A stretch of 15,524 nt of DNA from assembly GCA_964394085.1 (NCBI GenBank), contig CAYMWF010000108.1, forward strand, positions 1 to 15,524. The letters run 5' to 3'. Under the pieces are notes generated by a model. The model ran no database searches, was not told the origin of the DNA, and worked only from the letters and a program-made list of their open reading frames with translations. Positions 14,459-15,524 of the stretch are shown piece by piece (the stretch's first letter is position 1; every line of letters starts with the position of its first letter). The stretch comes from CAYMWF01 sp964394085 [NCBI: uncultured Gemmatimonadota bacterium]. Lineage in GTDB: Bacteria > GCA-2686955 > CAYMWF01. Both the position numbers and the translations under genes were made by a program.

Positions 14459-15371
14459 GTTGCCGGCACCTGTTCTGATTTGCAATCACAGACATCAGGA
14501 TAGAACACTCGTGACGCGGGCGTGGGACAGCTGCGGCATTGCGAACATCCACAAAGATACGGTCACATGGGAGTTCGGAAAGAGCCTCCGGCAGGATATC
14601 CATGCCGTATACCAGAATTCCCTTACTGAAACTTCCCGGCCTGTACCGCGATAAGGGTGTACCGGACCTGCCGGAACTGCAGAAGACCACTCTATCATAC
14701 ATGCGTGGCCTGACTTTCGCGGAGTTCACCACAACGATTGGATTCACTTCCCGCCTTGCGGCTGCACGGGAGAGGGAGACGGTCTCCCTGTTTTCGGTAA
14801 ACCAGCTTCTCGCTGGATCATCCAGGTAGACAGCTTTCCATCCGAACGCAGCCGAGCTCCTCAGCAGCGACCCGCACTCCGCGGGATCATCCGGAGCCCG
14901 AATGAAAAGATCGAACGAAGACCGGGCAGTTCTGAAAGACGACGCACTTTTTCTGGCGAGGTCTTTTGAAAAAACGTACAGCGCAATCGCTCCTGATACC
15001 GCCACGTTCACCGACGAAAGCTGTTTACAGTACATTGGTATCGTAACGATAGACGAGCATTGCCTTAGAGCTGATTTCGGTATGCCGCGGTCCTCGTTGC
15101 CTACAACAATGGCCGTTCTTCCCCGGGGGGAAGGGAAATCGTAGATGTTTCGAGCCTTGACCCCGGTCTCGCAGGCCAGAACCGTGTCGTAGCCCGCGAG
15201 CGCTTCTTCGAACGAACACGTGGAAAAGGTCGCTGGATGGCCGTGTACCCCGCTGGCGGCATGAACCAGGGACGCTCCCGACAATTCCGCGGCATTCTTC
15301 AGAAGAGGAAGGTTCCATTCACCCCGTATGTCGAGAGCTATCAAGGTCAGGTTGCTCTCTGGTTTTCCCAC
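14451..15371 (-). CDS. Tandem-SPOUT protein, TrmH/SpoU-like 2'-O-methyltransferase homologue
   Basis: SpoU/TrmH enzymes transfer methyl from SAM to ribose 2'-OH of tRNA or rRNA through a knotted SPOUT fold. Residues ~1-135 form one SPOUT unit: a motif-1-like IRGEWNLPLLKNAAELSGAS (15-34, Arg of the usual NxG..R poorly kept), motif 2 GNEDRGIPKS (91-100), and motif 3 IPMYCKQLSSVNVAVSGAIA (111-130). Residues ~145-295 look like a second unit: PDDPAECGSLLRSSAAFG (150-167) is a good motif 1, but motif 2 is eroded to YGMDILPEAL and motif 3 (VDVRN...) has lost the IPM..SLN pattern. So each half keeps what the other lacks. The family normally has one SPOUT domain, often forming dimers; here a dimer may be fused in one chain. 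Start GTG 15371 is well supported by AAAGGA (15377-15382), 5 bases away. It is translationally coupled to rtcB. Catalysis is probable but not certain. Confidence 0.82.
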   Translation of the reverse strand: MGKPESNLTLIALDIRGEWNLPLLKNAAELSGASLVHAASGVHGHPATFSTCSFEEALAGYDTVLACETGVKARNIYDFPSPRGRTAIVVGNEDRGIPKSALRQCSSIVTIPMYCKQLSSVNVAVSGAIALYVFSKDLARKSASSFRTARSSFDLFIRAPDDPAECGSLLRSSAAFGWKAVYLDDPARSWFTENRETVSLSRAAARREVNPIVVVNSAKVRPRMYDRVVFCSSGRSGTPLSRYRPGSFSKGILVYGMDILPEALSELPCDRIFVDVRNAAAVPRPRHECSILMSVIANQNRCRQRG

Positions 15372-15376
15372 CGTTA

Positions 15377-15382
15377 TCCTTT
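15377..15382 (-). promoter_or_regulatory. Ribosome-binding site that fixes the SPOUT gene start
   Basis: AAAGGA on the minus strand, 5 bases before the GTG at 15371. It is the clearest Shine-Dalgarno sequence in the window and decides for the GTG start. Confidence 0.6.
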
Positions 15383-15466
15383 ACATCATATTTGCTGCCG
15401 GAAGATTTATTTCAGGCGGCCATCCGAGCACTTGTGACCCGGTGCTCCGGGCAGGCCGGTTACAAT

Positions 15467-15524
15467 TCACAGGTGACCCATATACCCGATGACCGCGAAT
15501 CTTTCGATCTCCTCGACATATCCA
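15467..15524 (-). CDS. C-terminal end of an upstream minus-strand gene, cut by the window edge
   Basis: Reading in from the right edge on the minus strand, 18 codons give GYVEEIERFAVIGYMGHL and then TGA (15467-15469). The codon choice (GAG GAG ATC GAA, GTC ATC) looks coding. The gap to the SPOUT gene is 95 bases, so it may belong to the same transcript. The piece is too short to name a family, and chance cannot be excluded. Confidence 0.35.
   Translation of the reverse strand, partial: GYVEEIERFAVIGYMGHL

Noticed and set aside
15438-15451. CCCGG-TGCT-CCGGG hairpin as terminator of the right-edge gene
   Set aside because: Only 5 bp and no T run follows on either strand.
1-15524. CRISPR array, tRNA, rRNA, insertion sequence or phage integrase
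   Set aside because: No regularly spaced direct repeats, no tRNA cloverleaf, no rRNA-like stretch and no transposase or integrase motif were seen on either strand.

Overview
The window comes from a bacterium. Its genes are Clp-type AAA+ ATPases, a bacterial-type PARG, RtcB and SPOUT proteins, packed into operons with Shine-Dalgarno-like sites and GTG or TTG starts. By eye GC is a little above half. No lineage marker is present, so I do not name a phylum. The region looks accessory: two compact operons face each other across a stretch of broken genes.

Layout. (1) At the left edge, 1-185 minus, the beginning of an unrecognised gene runs out of the window; 186-625 is non-coding. (2) 626-10585 plus is a tight four-gene operon with gaps of 17, -1 and 5 nt. 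It encodes three different double-AAA+ ClpA/ClpB-like ATPases (1083, 1183 and 758 residues) and a poly(ADP-ribose) glycohydrolase-type macro-domain protein (TIGR02452 family). (3) 10671-11519 is an NCS2/SLC23-type nucleobase permease pseudogene. (4) 11520-11867 is AT-rich, with a good sigma-70-type promoter and a long hairpin ahead of a small zinc-ribbon protein (11868-12422). (5) 12423-13234 is a gene graveyard. It holds the N-terminal piece of a metallophosphoesterase (minus) and the last ~65 codons of an RtcB-type RNA ligase (plus). (6) 13235-15371 minus is a two-gene operon: a tandem-SPOUT (TrmH-like) protein followed by a complete RtcB RNA ligase. The end of one more minus-strand gene lies at the right edge.

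The most interesting point is in the three Clp-like ATPases. They share an unfamiliar N-terminal region. NBD2 keeps its ATPase residues but has lost the aromatic substrate-threading pore loop. NBD1 has lost its Walker B acids. The first two carry C-terminal extensions that read as class-I peptide-chain release factor (RF2/PrfH-like) domains without a GGQ motif. RtcB is known elsewhere as the partner of the release-factor homologue PrfH in rescue and repair of damaged ribosomes. Together with the macro-domain hydrolase, the RNA methyltransferase homologue and the RNA-repair gene fragments, this suggests an undescribed ATP-driven machine that recognises and remodels stalled or damaged ribosomes, combined with RNA end repair and ADP-ribose removal. 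The domain content is read from sequence; the joint function is inference.
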